Shown here one piece after another: positions 45,854 to 58,409 of a stretch of 64,000 nucleotides of DNA. Within the stretch, counting starts at the first letter, position 1. The number at the start of each line of letters is the position of its first letter. The position numbers and the translations under genes are program-made. The notes under the pieces are model-generated. The model did no database searches, was not told where the DNA came from, and saw nothing but the letters and a program-made list of their open reading frames with translations. Source of the DNA: Nicotiana tabacum (Eukaryota; Streptophyta; Magnoliopsida; Solanales; Solanaceae); contig NC_134084.1 of assembly GCF_000715075.1 (NCBI RefSeq), positions 3,288,501 through 3,352,500 on the forward strand, in the 5' to 3' direction.

Positions 45854-46345
45854 TTATATGGATCGGGGTTGCCCACATGGATATTCAATTGAATCCCCTT
45901 CATTACATGTAGCTCCGACTGAATCCCCTTCATTACATGTAGCTCCGCCACTGTTTCCTGATAACTTATCATCATTACCTTGTTGAGCCACCACTATGCC
46001 ATCTCCGGCTTCTTTCTTCATCAGCGCGGCTGCAATGGCTGCCGCGCTTTGTATATCGGCCGGAGATGGTGAGGGAGGGAGCTGTGGATAGAAATTGACA
46101 TGACAAGGGAAGTTTAGTACAACATTACTACTTCCTTTTAAAGCTAATGCAGCAACATCATAGGCAGCAGCAGCCATTTCTGGTGTAGGAAATGTTCCTA
46201 ACCATATTCTTGTAGTTTTACGTGGCTCTCTAATTTCAGACACCCATTTCCCACTTCTACACCGTATTCCTCTATACACAGGATGTTTGGTATTTGTTCT
46301 TGGTGACTGTTTGTTTTCAACTACAATGTTTGATAGGTCAGCCAT
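45854..46345 (-). CDS. DREB subfamily AP2/ERF transcription factor, AP2 part
   Basis: A 163-codon frame from ATG 46345. Residues about 22-79 form one AP2/ERF domain: [20 protein letters not shown], then [20 protein letters not shown] and [13 protein letters not shown]. It binds GCC/DRE-type promoter DNA in the nucleus. Single AP2 domain, short N-terminus and later LWSY (in the downstream piece) suggest DREB A-4, the ERF024-027 type, usually about 190-210 residues and intronless. The tail carries a 10-residue repeat ([10 protein letters not shown] and [10 protein letters not shown]) from a 30-bp tandem duplication at 45891-45950, then stops in AT-rich DNA. As read, the protein lacks its acidic activation tail. 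Whether splicing restores it is open. Confidence 0.85.
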   Translation of the reverse strand: MADLSNIVVENKQSPRTNTKHPVYRGIRCRSGKWVSEIREPRKTTRIWLGTFPTPEMAAAAYDVAALALKGSSNVVLNFPCHVNFYPQLPPSPSPADIQSAAAIAAALMKKEAGDGIVVAQQGNDDKLSGNSGGATCNEGDSVGATCNEGDSIEYPCGQPRSI

Positions 46346-46370
46346 ATATATGTGTCGATATGTCGGATTT

Positions 46371-46380
46371 AACTTATATA
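46371..46380 (-). promoter_or_regulatory. Candidate TATA box, ERF gene
   Basis: TATATAAGTT on the minus strand, about 26 bp before the ATG. This would leave a very short leader; another TATATATAG at about 46437-46446 is the alternative. Confidence 0.3.
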
Positions 46381-46449
46381 CACTGACAGCGTAACTTATT
46401 TTCGCTCTATCAGTGCACTGAAGTTAAACACCGAGCTATATATATGTGT

Positions 46450-47344
46450 CTACACACAAAGAGGCAAAGCCAAAATTTAAAGTTTCAAGGTTCGGGAATG
46501 TGTTTCTCACTAGCTACTTATACATAAGGGAATATGATATTTGGTATATAATTAAGGGGAAGTTGTAAGTTATATATATATATATGTTTACTTTAAAAAA
46601 AGTGAAAGCGTGGGCAATTCGTGGTTAAGTTGCTACAAAAAGGTTTTATTTGTTTTCTTGTGGCAAAAATGGCACACGTATTTGGAAAGAACTACAGCTT
46701 TTATATAATATAATAGCTGTTATCTATTATGCTTAATCCATTTTATTGCTGGCAATAATATTTTCCCAAACAATTTAATATGAAAGTGGGAGTACTTTTT
46801 ATTCAAATGGGGGGAAAAGTTGTGTTTTGTAACCAGATGATCTAATGGTATGGAGATTTTTCTTATGGTCGACGTTATTATTATTATTATTTTGCTATAA
46901 TATTGTCAATTTGCAAATAAATTATATCAAATGGAGGTGCTAATGCTGTTGGTTTTTTTAAATTCTTCTACTCTTTGGAAATATAGAAACTTGGATTAGT
47001 CCACTAGAATAGCTTTGGTTCTTTAGGTAAAAGAATTATACTAGAAAAGGATATTGCAAAATCTTTTGCTATTTGGTAGTATAGGTGTTTCATTGAACCT
47101 TTGCTCACCCTATATCCTTAGGGTCGTTTTGTATGATCGATAAGCAAAATTAATTTTAGAATAAAAAATTTAGTACCGTCTTATCCTTTATTTGGTTATT
47201 AATCTTAAGATAAGTTATTTCAGTAATAAAAATAGTATCAAGATAACTTATACATATTAAAAGGTGGAATAATAATTCCAGAATAAAGCAGTAAAATTGA
47301 CAATCTCAGGCTTAATACAACATACCAAACAGTCAATAAGAAAT
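46450..47344. other. ERF upstream region and MITE-like DNA
   Basis: No gene. 47115-47340 has inverted-repeat character (TTATCC, TTAAGATAAGTTATTT, AAGATAACTTAT) like a short MITE, abutting the truncated end of the copia element. Confidence 0.4.
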
Positions 47345-47399
47345 AATACCAGGATAAGGCCTTCTTGTATCTTCTCCCTAATAAAGTGACCGTCGATTT

Positions 47400-49368
47400 C
47401 TATGTGCTTGTTCGTTCATGATATATAGGATTCGCAGCAATTTGAAGTGATGCCTTGCTATCACAATATAGTTTAACAAGCAAATTCTGCTTCACCTTCA
47501 GTTCCTCACACATTCCAATGAGCCAAACCATTTCTGCAATTGCGTTGGCCATACTTCTATATTCAGCCTCTGCTGAACTTCTTGACATTGTACTTTGCTT
47601 ATTTGATTTCCAAGAAATCAAGGAGTCTCCCAGCTTGACTACGAAGCCACTAACTGACCTTCTTGTCATGGGACAAGTGGCACAGTTTGCATCACAGTAA
47701 ACTATAAGTTGTGAGGAAGGCTTAGAAGATAACAAGATGCCCAAACCACGTGCATTCTTCAAATACTTCACCACCCTTAGAGCCCTTTTCATATGTGATC
47801 TCTTTGGTCCATACATAAATTGACTCAGGTTTTGCATTGTGTAACTTATATCTGGTTGAGTCATTGTTAGGTAGAGCAGCTTCCCTACCAGTTCTTGATA
47901 ATAAGTGGGATCAGACAACAAATCACTAGCATTGCCATCATCTTATAGTTGTGATCAAGTTTTGCACAGGTGAACCTTTGATTGACCTCCACAGATGTGC
48001 CAGCAGGCTTGGAACCAGCCAATCCTAGGTCTGCAATAAGGTCCAGTGCAAACTTTCTTTGACATACTAGTATTCCATCTGTGCTCCTTGCAATTTCAAG
48101 AATAAGGAAGTATCTCATCTCCCCAGATCCTTGATCTTGAAATACAGATGGAGAATGAGCTTAGATGCATAAATGAGAGAAGGAGAAGAACCTGTGAAGA
48201 GGACGTTATCCACATAAACCAGGAGAGAAGTGTCTCACAAAGCTTGAGATTCCATTATCGAGAGGCTTGTTTCAAGCCATACAGAGACTTCTGTAGCATG
48301 CATACTCTCCTACACTCCCTATTTCCTAGAAGACCAAGAGGTGGAACCATGTAAACATCCTCCACAAGATCACCCTAGAGGAATGCATTGAATTCACCCG
48401 TTTGATGCAACCTCCAACCATGCATTGCAGCCAAGGATAAGACAGACCTTGCAATGACTATTTTAACCGCTGGAGAAAAAGTCTCTTGGTAATCCAACCC
48501 CTCCTGGTGAGTATACCCCTTCGATAACAAACAAGCTTTGTATTTATTCATCTCTCCTTTAATATTGTATTTGACTTTGAATATCCATTTACAACTAATG
48601 GCCCTCTTGTCAGGAGATAGATCAACCGCTGCCAAGTGTACTTGTCTTGAAGGGCCTGCAGTTCTTGTTGCATAGCTGCTACCTAATGTGGATCATGAAG
48701 AGCTTCTTCATATGTATCAAGCTCCCTCAAGATGAGATGTTGCACACAACTTTGTAATAGTGCTCTGAAAGTGAAGCATATGACATATATGCTGATAAAG
48801 GATAAGTTATGCCCACTACATCATGTGATAAAGGCTAGGATCCCTTATGAACATAGTCACTAAGCCAACTAGGAGGCTGGGAGGTTCTGCATGACTTTCT
48901 TGTGCTTGTAATCTCGTAAGAACCGGGAGAAACGGTAACATTTGGTACATTATCACAAGGAGCCCCACTAAGAGTGAGAAAGTCAATACCAGTAGCAAGG
49001 ACCGATATAGCAATAGCATTCTAAGAGACAACAGCTGCAGAGTCTCCTAAATTCAAGGAAAGAGGAATAGAAGGACTGGAGGGGACTGACTCAGCTGCAG
49101 ATGAAGGCTCCAATGGAGCTGCATCAATAGTAGTTTCAAGAACAAAGGGATCATGAAAACCACCCCAATACTCCACAAGATCAGGAGGTCTAAGTTGATA
49201 GCAGGAGGACCTGAAGGGAAACATATATTCTCTAAAGGAAATATCCCTACTGACAAAGAATAATTTATTAGCTAAGTTATACAGCCTATAGCCTTTCTGA
49301 GTGGTAGAGTATCCTATGTGCACTATTAGGATTGGGATTGCTCCAAATTTTTCACTTTTGGCACCCAA
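47400..49368 (-). pseudogene. Copia integrase C-terminus, RT and RNase H
   Basis: The integrase C-terminus is GYSTTQKGYRLYN with SRDISFRE. The RT start follows: KRAISCKWIFKVKYN, KGYTHQEGLDYQETFSPAVK. After decayed middle parts comes RNase H with GKLLYLTMTQPDISYTMQNL, LIVYCDANCATC and SRSSAEAEYRSMANAIAEMV. The catalytic YVDD segment of RT is not in an intact frame. Confidence 0.8.
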
Positions 49369-49803
49369 ACTTCTGGCATAACATAAGCACTCCAGTACCC
49401 CTAGGTGTTGTAGATGAGGACCTCTCCCATAGAATGCCTTAAACGGTGACTTTCATGCCAAAACAGTGGATGAAATCCTATTAATTAGATAAGCAGTATT
49501 CTCAACACATAATCCCCAAAAAGTTAGAGGAATGCAACCCTGAAACCTGATAGCTCTTGCTACTTCAAGAAGTTTTCCGTGCTTTCGTCAACAACTCTAT
49601 TCTACTGTGGAGTATGAACACATGAACTTTGATGTACAATTCCTGCACTATTGAACAATTCTGTACAATGTGAGTTAAATAACCTTGTACCATTATCACT
49701 TCTGAAAACCTTGATTGAATTATCAAACTATATCTTTATTAATGAAAAAAACCTCTCAATACAACTGAGACATCACTCTTCAACTTTAACAGGAAAACCC
49801 TGA

Positions 49804-50701
49804 CTATTCTACTACAATCATCCACAACTGTAAGAATGAATCTATTACCACTATGTGTAGGCACTTTGTAGGGACCCGTACATCACCATGAACTAGCTCA
49901 AATAGTTTAGTAGTTCTACTAGTACTTTGAGGAAAAGGAAGCCTAGTTTGCTTAGCTAGAGCACATATAGAACAAGTTCTGTCAGTATCTGTCTTGGCAT
50001 CCTTACAAATGTTCAGTTGTTGTAGTATTCTATGAGGAACATGCCCCAACCTCTTATGCCACAATGTTGCACATTGAGTCATGGTAGCATCCAATGATTA
50101 TGGTATCTTATTCTCTATGTTGTTCCTCCAATAGTACAAGTCATTGTGCATTCTACCAGTCCCCTTCACCTCTCCAGTGTAAAGGTCCTGCATCAGGATA
50201 GAAAGACATGAAACACTGCAATTCTCTAGTTAGCTTAGCCACTAACAATAAGTTAAATTTGAAGTCTGGTACACACAACACATCACTGATGTCACCTTAT
50301 GCCAATCTACATTTACCAATATGACTAATAGGCAATTGTTTTCCATCAGGTAAATGCACTAGTGAGCCTTGTTTAGCATAGTCATTCAAATCAAATAACA
50401 TTTCAGGAGTAGATATCATATGATCTGTTGCTTTTGTATCTACTATCCAACTGTGTCCAGTTTTACTAGCCAGAAAAGAACAAATAGTACCTGCCATATT
50501 GGCTGATGTTTCTGGAACATTATCTTTGTTGAGTATTTTGTAAAATTTGACTATATTGTTCTGGAGTAAATGTAACAGTGGCATCACTTGTAGATCCCTG
50601 AGATTTTGCCCCTTGCATCCGTACAGGGATTTGAGTCCCTTGCCTTTGCACTTGCATATGGTTGTTGTTCCTATGTGTTGTGCCTGCATAAAGATTCCCA
50701 A
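49804..50701 (-). pseudogene. Copia protease and integrase N-terminus
   Basis: Protease segment WIVDTKATDHM, where the family has D-S/T-G-A-T-D-H; the glycine is replaced, an inactivating change. Then the gag-pre-integrase zinc region LWHKRLGHVPHRILQQL, CSICALAKQTRLPF and the start of the integrase core FELVHGDV. Confidence 0.75.
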
Positions 50702-51752
50702 AAGCTGCAGTCATACCGGTTTGCCCTACACTGCAGTTTCCTCTAGCTTGAGCTGTGAATCCTTCATGTTGTGTGGCATGCACTTTTTGATGAGAATTAC
50801 CAGCAACTGTTCCTTGGTGACCAATAGGTCCTCCTTGGTAACCAGTAGGTGCTCCTTGTGTTCTTTTGCCTTTAAAGTTTGTCGGATAACCAATGAGCTG
50901 GTAACAGTTTTCTTTACTATGTCCTTTCATCTTGCAATGTTCAGATATACTGTAATTCCTTTTTTCTTATGGATTGAACCTCATTTTACTGTTGAGCTCT
51001 ATGATGTAATGTCATTTCCTTCAGCTATTGAGTTTAGCCAAGTGTGGGATAAGGTTCCTGGTATGCTCCTTTGACTTTTGTCCTCAATAATAAGAGCATA
51101 AGCCTGATTCAAAGTAGGTTCTACGGATTTCATTAGAATCTGCATTCTAGCTTGAGCATAGGAATCATTCAGTCCACTTAGAGATTGTAATAGCCTCTGC
51201 TGCTAAAGTTGATCTGCATACTCCTTCAAATTTGTTGAGGGTACTCAGCCCAGAGCTATTTGAATTTCATAAAATAGATGGACATTGAATCTCTTCCTTG
51301 GGAAATTATAGCAATTTATTTTTGTAGTTAAAAGATCCTCATTCTATCCACCTTATCAAACCTCTCCTTTAGATCTCCCATAATAGGTAAGCATTAAAGG
51401 CATACACGATTTCACTAAGTAAATCTGGAGATACTGTGTTGATAATCCACGAGAGCACAATCGCATTACAAGTCTCCCAGTCTTCATATAGCTATGACCT
51501 AAACTAATCCTTAGTGCATGTGCCATTGACGAATCCTAGCTTTCATTTGTCCTGAAGAGCAATTCTCATCGATCTCTGCCATAATTCGTAATTCTCAAAT
51601 CCGGTGATTTGGGCTGGAATCAACACGGAGCTTGGAGTATCTGAGGGGTACACAAACAGATGATGAGTGTAGTCAATCTTCTCTGTCGCCATTATCGATT
51701 CGATGTTATCAAGGGAAGGAGATGAAAACAAAGGAGATGAAGCTTCGTTCAT
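50520..51752 (-). pseudogene. Copia gag
   Basis: N-terminal part MNEASSPLFSSPSLDN, then HHLFVYPSDTPSSVLIPAQI and GFENYELWQRSMRIALQDK, the copia gag start domain. The middle is decayed. The zinc knuckle survives as KMKGHSKENCYQLIGYP, followed by a glycine and glutamine-rich tail. Confidence 0.75.
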
Positions 51753-51795
51753 ATGAACTCAGAGGAAAATTAGACGAGAGTAATGATTGCACAAA

Positions 51796-51807
51796 GCTCT
51801 GATACCA
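51796..51807 (-). other. Primer binding site of copia element
   Basis: TGGTATCAGAGC, an exact initiator tRNA-Met site, directly next to the LTR. Confidence 0.9.
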
Positions 51808-52196
51808 TGTCAAACATCTGTCATGGATGCTTTTAGATTGAGCTAAGAGAGATCAGAGCTAAGAGAGATCAGAGCTTAGAATCTAACACTCTTTCTAAGT
51901 GCCAACTAGCTTCCTACTCACGTGATTGAGCTAAGTCAGTTGGTTATATATACATGTTGTTTTGAATAACCGCATATATATATATATATATCCAACTGAC
52001 TTTAACTAACTTCTAATTGTATAATTAGCAATTAATCTAACACTCTTTCTAAGTGCCAACTAGCTTCCTACTCACGTGATTGAGCTAAGTCAGTTGGTTA
52101 TATATACATGTTGTTTTGAATAACCGCATATATATATATATATATCCAACTGACTTTAACTAACTTCTAATTGTATAATTAGCAATTAATCTAACA
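51808..52196 (-). mobile_element. 5' LTR of copia element with internal duplication
   Basis: Minus strand begins TGTTAGATTAATTGC and ends GTTTGACA. It contains two adjacent 154-bp copies (51881-52034 and 52035-52188) that look identical, each with CAGTTGGTTATATATAC. A third, diverged start (CTTTCTAAATGCCAGC) follows at 52200. Without duplication the LTR would be about 235 bp. Confidence 0.8.
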
Positions 52197-52334
52197 GACT
52201 CTTTCTAAATGCCAGCTGGCTTCCTACTCACGTGACCTTTATCAATAAGTTATCTCAACCAAGTTTGTGTTTAAATATCTGTTTTTCTTCTTCTTTTGTT
52301 GATTACTATGTCGCAGATTCCGAAAAAGTACAAC

Positions 52335-52423
52335 TATAGCCGTGTCAGATACTCCAAAAATACACTATTTCTGGAGGATCCGACACACACCCACTAATAT
52401 TTTCGGAGAGTTCGAGCAATATA
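52335..52423. repeat. Foldback MITE
   Basis: GTCAGATACTCCAAAAATAC and GGAGGATCCGACAC form a partial palindrome, followed by TTTTCGGAGAGTTCGAGCAA. It is the same family as the repeat near position 130. Confidence 0.55.
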
Positions 52424-53345
52424 GGTTTATTATACAACGGCCTTAACTTAGGAAGCTGTAACAAAAACTTTACGTGGAGCAGTTCATTTCACATAATATC
52501 ATGCAGATGTGGATCTAGGGGTGGATTTTCGTTCACTCCAACTAAATTTACTGTTTTCGGCTCGATATATATACGTATAAAAGAAGTAAAATATGTATAT
52601 ATAATCATTAAGATCACAATCATTTTGAACTACTAATTTCATACCTAAATTCGTCTCGATAATCGTGTAAATACAATCACAATTAAACAAGAGAATAATA
52701 AATCCTTTGTAATGTATATAAACACATCAGCTTTTTCAATTATTCTACAGCTGACAAATTAATAATCCAACTTAAAAGTTGTTGAAAATCAACTGTTCCT
52801 TATGTGTCTTTGGGCCCTATTCAAGTTCAATTAATGATACTTATATTAAAAACGCAAAGGCAACTAAAAGACAACAAAAGGTTTCTCTTTCTCAAATATA
52901 GCATTTGCGACATAAATTAAAATATATAATAGTATTAGTTAATTAATTTGTTGTGGTTTGCTGGATATTTAAATGGATGAGAATTAACCAACAAGGCCTT
53001 GTAGTTACAATATCCAATTATCCATGAATGGCTACAAGATGCCACATTCAAACATATTTAATGATAAATTAAATTCGTCTTTTTATGGTCTGATAAATTA
53101 AATTCGTCTAGTCACTTCCTTTGTGACAATACCTTAACCTAAAATATTTATTCAAAAACAAGTTTTCTCATAATTGTACAAACCCTTTTCTGTCACATAA
53201 TTGTCTCATTGCCGGGTCATAACATAATATATTAAAAAAAAAAGATTCACAGAAATTTAAAGCAATCATTTCTTCCTGTCTTTTCTGGACTCTTCTACAA
53301 ATATATATTTTTAGCCGCTACTAAAAATAATGAGTGCATATATAT

Positions 53346-53425
<80 letters not shown>

Positions 53426-54685
53426 TTCAATCGGCCGGCTAATTTTGTATTTTGGTTTTAGGTCTGCTATCAGGGCCAGCATTTAACTTGGTATGAAACA
53501 ACAAAATGTAGAGTTTAGGTTCAAGAAGATACATAAAAAGAAATAGGACATAGGATTTATCCTATATTTTAACAAAAAATAGTTCGGAACTTAAAATTTA
53601 AATTATTTTTAAATATTAAAATATATTATTTTGGGGGGATAAATTAAAAAGGAATATCTAACTACATAAACTGAGACAAATAAAATAGTAATACATTATG
53701 TAATCTTACTGTAGATGATAAAAGTCGCTATTAAGAGAAATACGGGTCCCAATATATTTTTCCCTAGTCCATGTTTGGTAAAGAGAATTTTTTTGACTAC
53801 CATAAAATTCGTGACAAAACAAAATCAATCAATTGAACCATTTATGTCTTCACCTATAATAATTGTAAAAGTTGTGCCCTCGTAAGTTAGATGTGAGGAG
53901 GTCAACTGAATTCAGTATTTTTTTTTATCACGAAATAGATATATATTTTGAAAAGCACAAATTTTTTAAATGTTAGTATTATATTTTTAATCGATAATTT
54001 CAAAAGTGTATGAGTTCAGTAATAAAAATATAAAGGTTGAACCCCTGAAACTAAAATTCTCGATCCGTCTCTAACTTTCATCACAAAATAGATATTATTT
54101 GTACCCATAAATACATTTAAGCAAATGATTTTGTGATTTATAATTGATATATTCAAGTCTCTTTGTATTTGGCTTCATTAGCTGCTTCATGTGTGGCCTA
54201 GACTGTTATTACGGTTAGGATTTAAGTTATGCATACTAATAATATAATGATTTTTTTATATCATCAAATTACCAACGTAATTTAATTTTTTTATATTATC
54301 AATGCATAACACGTCCTCATGTTTTTTTATGGCATAGAGTCCTTTGTGTAACGATCCCAATTGCAAAGTTGGGCCGACCCGTATAACTACGTAAAAGCCC
54401 AAAGGGTGCTCCAATGATGATCCAGCATCTCCAAATGTTGGGCCACGTATAAGCCCAATAAAGGCTTTTAGACCCTAATCATGAGAAGAAACAAGATAGA
54501 CATATATATACTAGTAAATTTGTTCGCACTTCACACAGTGATAAAATATATCATAAGTCATATTTCAGTTACATGTGTATTTCACATATCATTTAAATTT
54601 CTAATAATATTAAACCCCAATACAATATACACATACAAAAAATAAATTATACCAGAGTTTTTTTTTTCTATATGAGTTTCCCCGC
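52424..54685. other. AT-rich intergenic DNA
   Basis: No gene. Contains a long (TA)n/(CATA)n tract at 53339-53421. Around 53890-54075 a decayed hAT-like end (GAACCCCTGAAACTAAAATT, CTCGATCCGTCTCT) is visible. Confidence 0.5.
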
Positions 54686-54815
54686 GGGTGTTCAATACTT
54701 GCATTGATGCACACTAATTTGATTTTGTATTGCATAAGGCCCATTAAAGGGGAATGTTCCTTACAAGAATTTTTTCAGTTTTAAGACTCGAACCAGAGAC
54801 CTTTCTATTAGCTTC
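54686..54815 (-). mobile_element. Decayed SINE, family of the 4.6-kb copies
   Basis: CATTGATGCACACTAATTTG, GCATAAGGCCCATTAAAGGG, AATGTTCCTTACAAGAATTT and AAGACTCGAACCAGAGACCT follow the reversed order of the family, including the B-box complement. Confidence 0.6.
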
Positions 54816-55329
54816 AAGGTTTCACGTATTAATTTTGATGATAACAACCAACATAATTATTAATCAAAGAATATTTACTTGTGGTGATCTTATTTTTGTA
54901 CAGGTTTATTCAAGAAAGAAGATGCCGGTAAAGATCCAAATAAATATGGGAAAGAGAATATCATATGAAGAATTTATCAAGGAAGATTATTTTCAGAGAT
55001 TTAATCTCCAAGCGTCATAGAAGAAATAATATTTGAAAGTGAATTTCAAATATTGAATGGCTTACTATAATATCAGAAGAAGAATCTACGAAAATTATGG
55101 ATGGAAAGTTTTTCAACATCTTGAAAGGAAAGTTGCTAGAATCATGGAGAAGATCTATTATTTTGTGGAAGAAAAATACTACATGAAAAAGAAAAGATAT
55201 TATTTTCCAAGATCAAGAAAGGAATATTTTTAATATAATAGGAGAAAAATATATTTTCTATGGAAAGAAAATATCTATATTATGGAAGATTATTACCAAG
55301 ATTAAGAAAGGAATATTTCCAATAGGAGT
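54816..55329. other. Unclassified repeat-like DNA
   Basis: Purine-rich plus strand with AAGGAATATTT and GAAAATAT words repeated (about 55180-55325). No protein domain in the 88-codon frame at 54754-55020. The nature is unknown. Confidence 0.4.
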
Positions 55330-58209
55330 TGTAACGATCCGGCCGGTCGTTTCATGAGTTACCGCTCCGTTTCTTCTATTTTTTCTTATTGCTTTGTTTA
55401 TCTGTATTATGTGTTATCGGGTTGGTTGGCTTGGGTTCGGAGAGGTTTTGGTAAAGTTTGAGACATTAGTCTCTAAAGTTGGCCTTTGAGTTGGAAAGTC
55501 AACCGGAAGTTGACTTGTGAGCATTTGATCTCGGAATTTGGTTTTTATGATTCAGATAGATTCGAGAGGTGATTTGGGACTTAGGAGCATGATCAGAATG
55601 TATTTTGGATGATCGGAGCAGATTTCGGCCTGAATTGGCGAAATTGAAATTTTGGCGTTTTTCAGTTAATAGGTGAAATTTTGATACGGGGGTCGGAATG
55701 GAATTCCGAGAGTTGGAGTAGGTGTGTTGTATCATTTGTGACATGTGTGCAAAATTTCAGGTCATTCGGACGAGGTTTGATAGACTTTTTGATCAAAAGT
55801 GGAATTTGAAAGATTTTGGAACCTTAGGCTTGAATCCGATGTTATTTGGTTGATTCGATATTGTTTGAGGTGTTTTGAAGATTGGTAGAGGTTTGGGTAG
55901 TGGTATATGACTTGCTCGTGCTTTTGGTTGGGGCCCCGGAGGCCTCGGGGTAATTTCGGATGGTTAACGGAAAGTTGGAAGTTAGGGAGTTGCAACTGAA
56001 GCTGCTGAAGTCTGTCATAACCGCACCTGCGGCTTGGGGACTGTAGGTGCAGGCTCACAGCAACGCCCAGAGGGTCGCAGATGCGGAATTGGGTGAGATG
56101 GTCTGGAGGCGTAGGTGCAGAAGTTTCAGCGCACCTACGAGACCGCAAGTGCGGAAGGGTATGCACAGGTGCGGTCCCAAGGGTTTAAGTGAAAGCCGCA
56201 TGAACGGTTTAGTTGAATGCAGAAGCGGCTTTGTAGGTGCTGAAAATGGACCGCAGATGCTAAAACCTTGGGCCAAAAAGTATATAAACCCTCATTCGCA
56301 GTTTTTGAGTTGATCTTCACTATTTTCATTCGGGTTTGAGCTTGAGGGAGCTGTTTGAAGAGGGATTTCGTGGAGGTAAGGTTTTTGGACCCTAAACTTG
56401 TTTCCATGATGGTTTTTGAGTGATTAAGCTTGAAATCTATGGGAAAATCAGTAGCATGGATGGTTTTTGAGTGATTAAGCTTGAAATCTATGGGAAAATC
56501 AGTAGCAAATTGGGGGTTAGGGCTTGGAAAATTGGAGACCTAAAATTACGGATTTGAGAGGTCATTTGTGGGCGGATTTTGATACTTTTGATATGAATGA
56601 ACTCGTGGGGGAATAAGGATTCCATTGATGTAGTTTTTGTCGGATTCTGAGATGTGGGCCCGGGGGTCGGGTTTGGTCAATTTCGGGATTTTTGTTGTAA
56701 TTTGATTATTTTCGAGTGAGCTTTGTTCTCTTAGCATATTTTGATAGTATAAATCTATTTTTGGATAGATTTGGAGCATCCAGAGGCCAATTCGAGGGGC
56801 AAAGGCATCGCGAGCTAGAGTTTGGACCGGATTGAGGTAAGTAATGATTATAAATGCTGCTCTGAGGGAATGAAACCCCAGATTTTACATCGTTGTGCTA
56901 CTTTGAGGTGACACACACGCTAGATTACGAGCATGGGGTTGTGCACCATTGGGGATTATGACTTAGTCCGTCCTATATGACTGTTTAACCGCGTATTTGA
57001 TTGAAAATTGTTTGCTATCCTCATATTTTAGGTTGAATGCCATATTTGGGCCTCGTGCCAACTGTTGTGGACCCTTAGGGGATTTTACTACTATTCCTCA
57101 CTATTTTGACTTCATATTTGTACACAGTCATGCTGTATTCTACTTTATTCATAACTCAACCATGTTTACTCCGTTTTGACATTTTTAAATGATATTGTGG
57201 GCTGAGTAGCATGTTTTACTATGCTCGAGTGGCTTTTAGGGATTTCTGACTGAGTGAGGCCGATGGCTAGTGTTGTGAGGTTATTATGGGATCGGGATGC
57301 GCACCATAGCAGTATTGTACTGATTCATGATTTTGAGGCTAAGGGCCTGATTTGTTACGCCACAAGGCGACTTGTTATAAGGTTGATTGCCTGTTTGATT
57401 ATGTCACGAGATGACTTGATATTGCGCTTGGGCTGTAAGGAGCCTCTCCTGGAGTCTGTACACCCCCAGTGAGCGCGAGTACCTAGTGTGAGAGATGTGA
57501 TATAGCCCGAGGGGCTGTTGTTGTTCCATGTTATAGCCCGAGGGGCTGGTTCTGTTGGTTTTTGGCCCGAGGGGCTGATTTATATTTCTATCTATTCTCC
57601 TTGTTTTCATTCACTCGTTTGAACTACTAAAAGATGTTTTAAAGAGGTTTTTACTGAACTAAGGTGTTTTTACGAGCTCTTACCGTTTTATTGCAATGTT
57701 CTAGTTTTATACTCCCTCGTTGTAGCATTTTGCTGTATTTTACGTGTTTTCTTATCGCTCAGCTGCCTTTACTTTTATTACTTACTGACTTGGCATACTC
57801 ACATTACTCCATGCATCCTGTGTGCAAATCCAAGAGTCTCGGGTCATGCTAGTGAGGGCTGATTGCTTTCCTGCAGGCTATTCAGAGTTGACTAGGTAGC
57901 TGCTCGGCTTTCGCAGCCCAGTGCTTCTCCTTCCTACCTTTATTTTACTTTGTACTAGCTTTGTACTAGACTATGTAGTCTTTTCATACTCTTAGATGGA
58001 TTTTGAGATACTCATGACTGGTGATACCCTGATGTCGGGCTGTGCTGTTTTCGCATTGTTCTATTCTACTCTTTATTTTAAGATTTAAAGCTTCTTAATG
58101 ACTTAAATATGAATTATTATAACTGTTTAATTGGATTGGGGGTTTGTGTCGGCTGGTCTTATTTCACGGTAGGCGCCATCACGATCGGGTCCGATTTAGG
58201 GTCGTGACA
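55330..58209 (+). mobile_element. 5' LTR of chromovirus
   Basis: 2880 bp, begins TGTAACGATCCGGCCGGTCG, ends AGGGTCGTGACA. Inside: a CCGCANNTGCGG group (56021-56170), a 50-bp tandem duplication (about 56408-56507, GGTTTTTGAGTGATTAAGCT) and three GCCCGAGGGGCTG units (57507-57580). Confidence 0.9.
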
Positions 58210-58212
58210 AGT

Positions 58213-58225
58213 TGGTATCTGAGCC
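58213..58225 (+). other. Primer binding site of chromovirus
   Basis: TGGTATCTGAGCC, one base from the initiator tRNA-Met site, three bases after the LTR. Confidence 0.85.
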
Positions 58226-58409
58226 TAGGTTATATAGGTCTCACGAGTCATGAGCAGGTTTAGTAGAGTCTCGCAGATCGATACGGAGACGTCTATATTT
58301 ATCCTTAGGAGGCTGCAGAACCTTTAGGAAAACTTCATATTCTTGAAATTCTTGTCGTGCGAATATGTTGGTCTGAGTACTAAACTTCTGTTATTCTATT
58401 CTCTCACAG

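Larger units (their letters stand above)
47345..52196 (-). mobile_element. Ty1/copia element, 3'-truncated
   Basis: Minus-strand order: 5' LTR (51808-52196), perfect tRNA-Met PBS, gag, zinc knuckle, protease, integrase, RT and RNase H. It stops within the RNase H tail (IREKIQEGLI) at about 47345; no 3' LTR. Many stops and frame changes. Confidence 0.85.
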
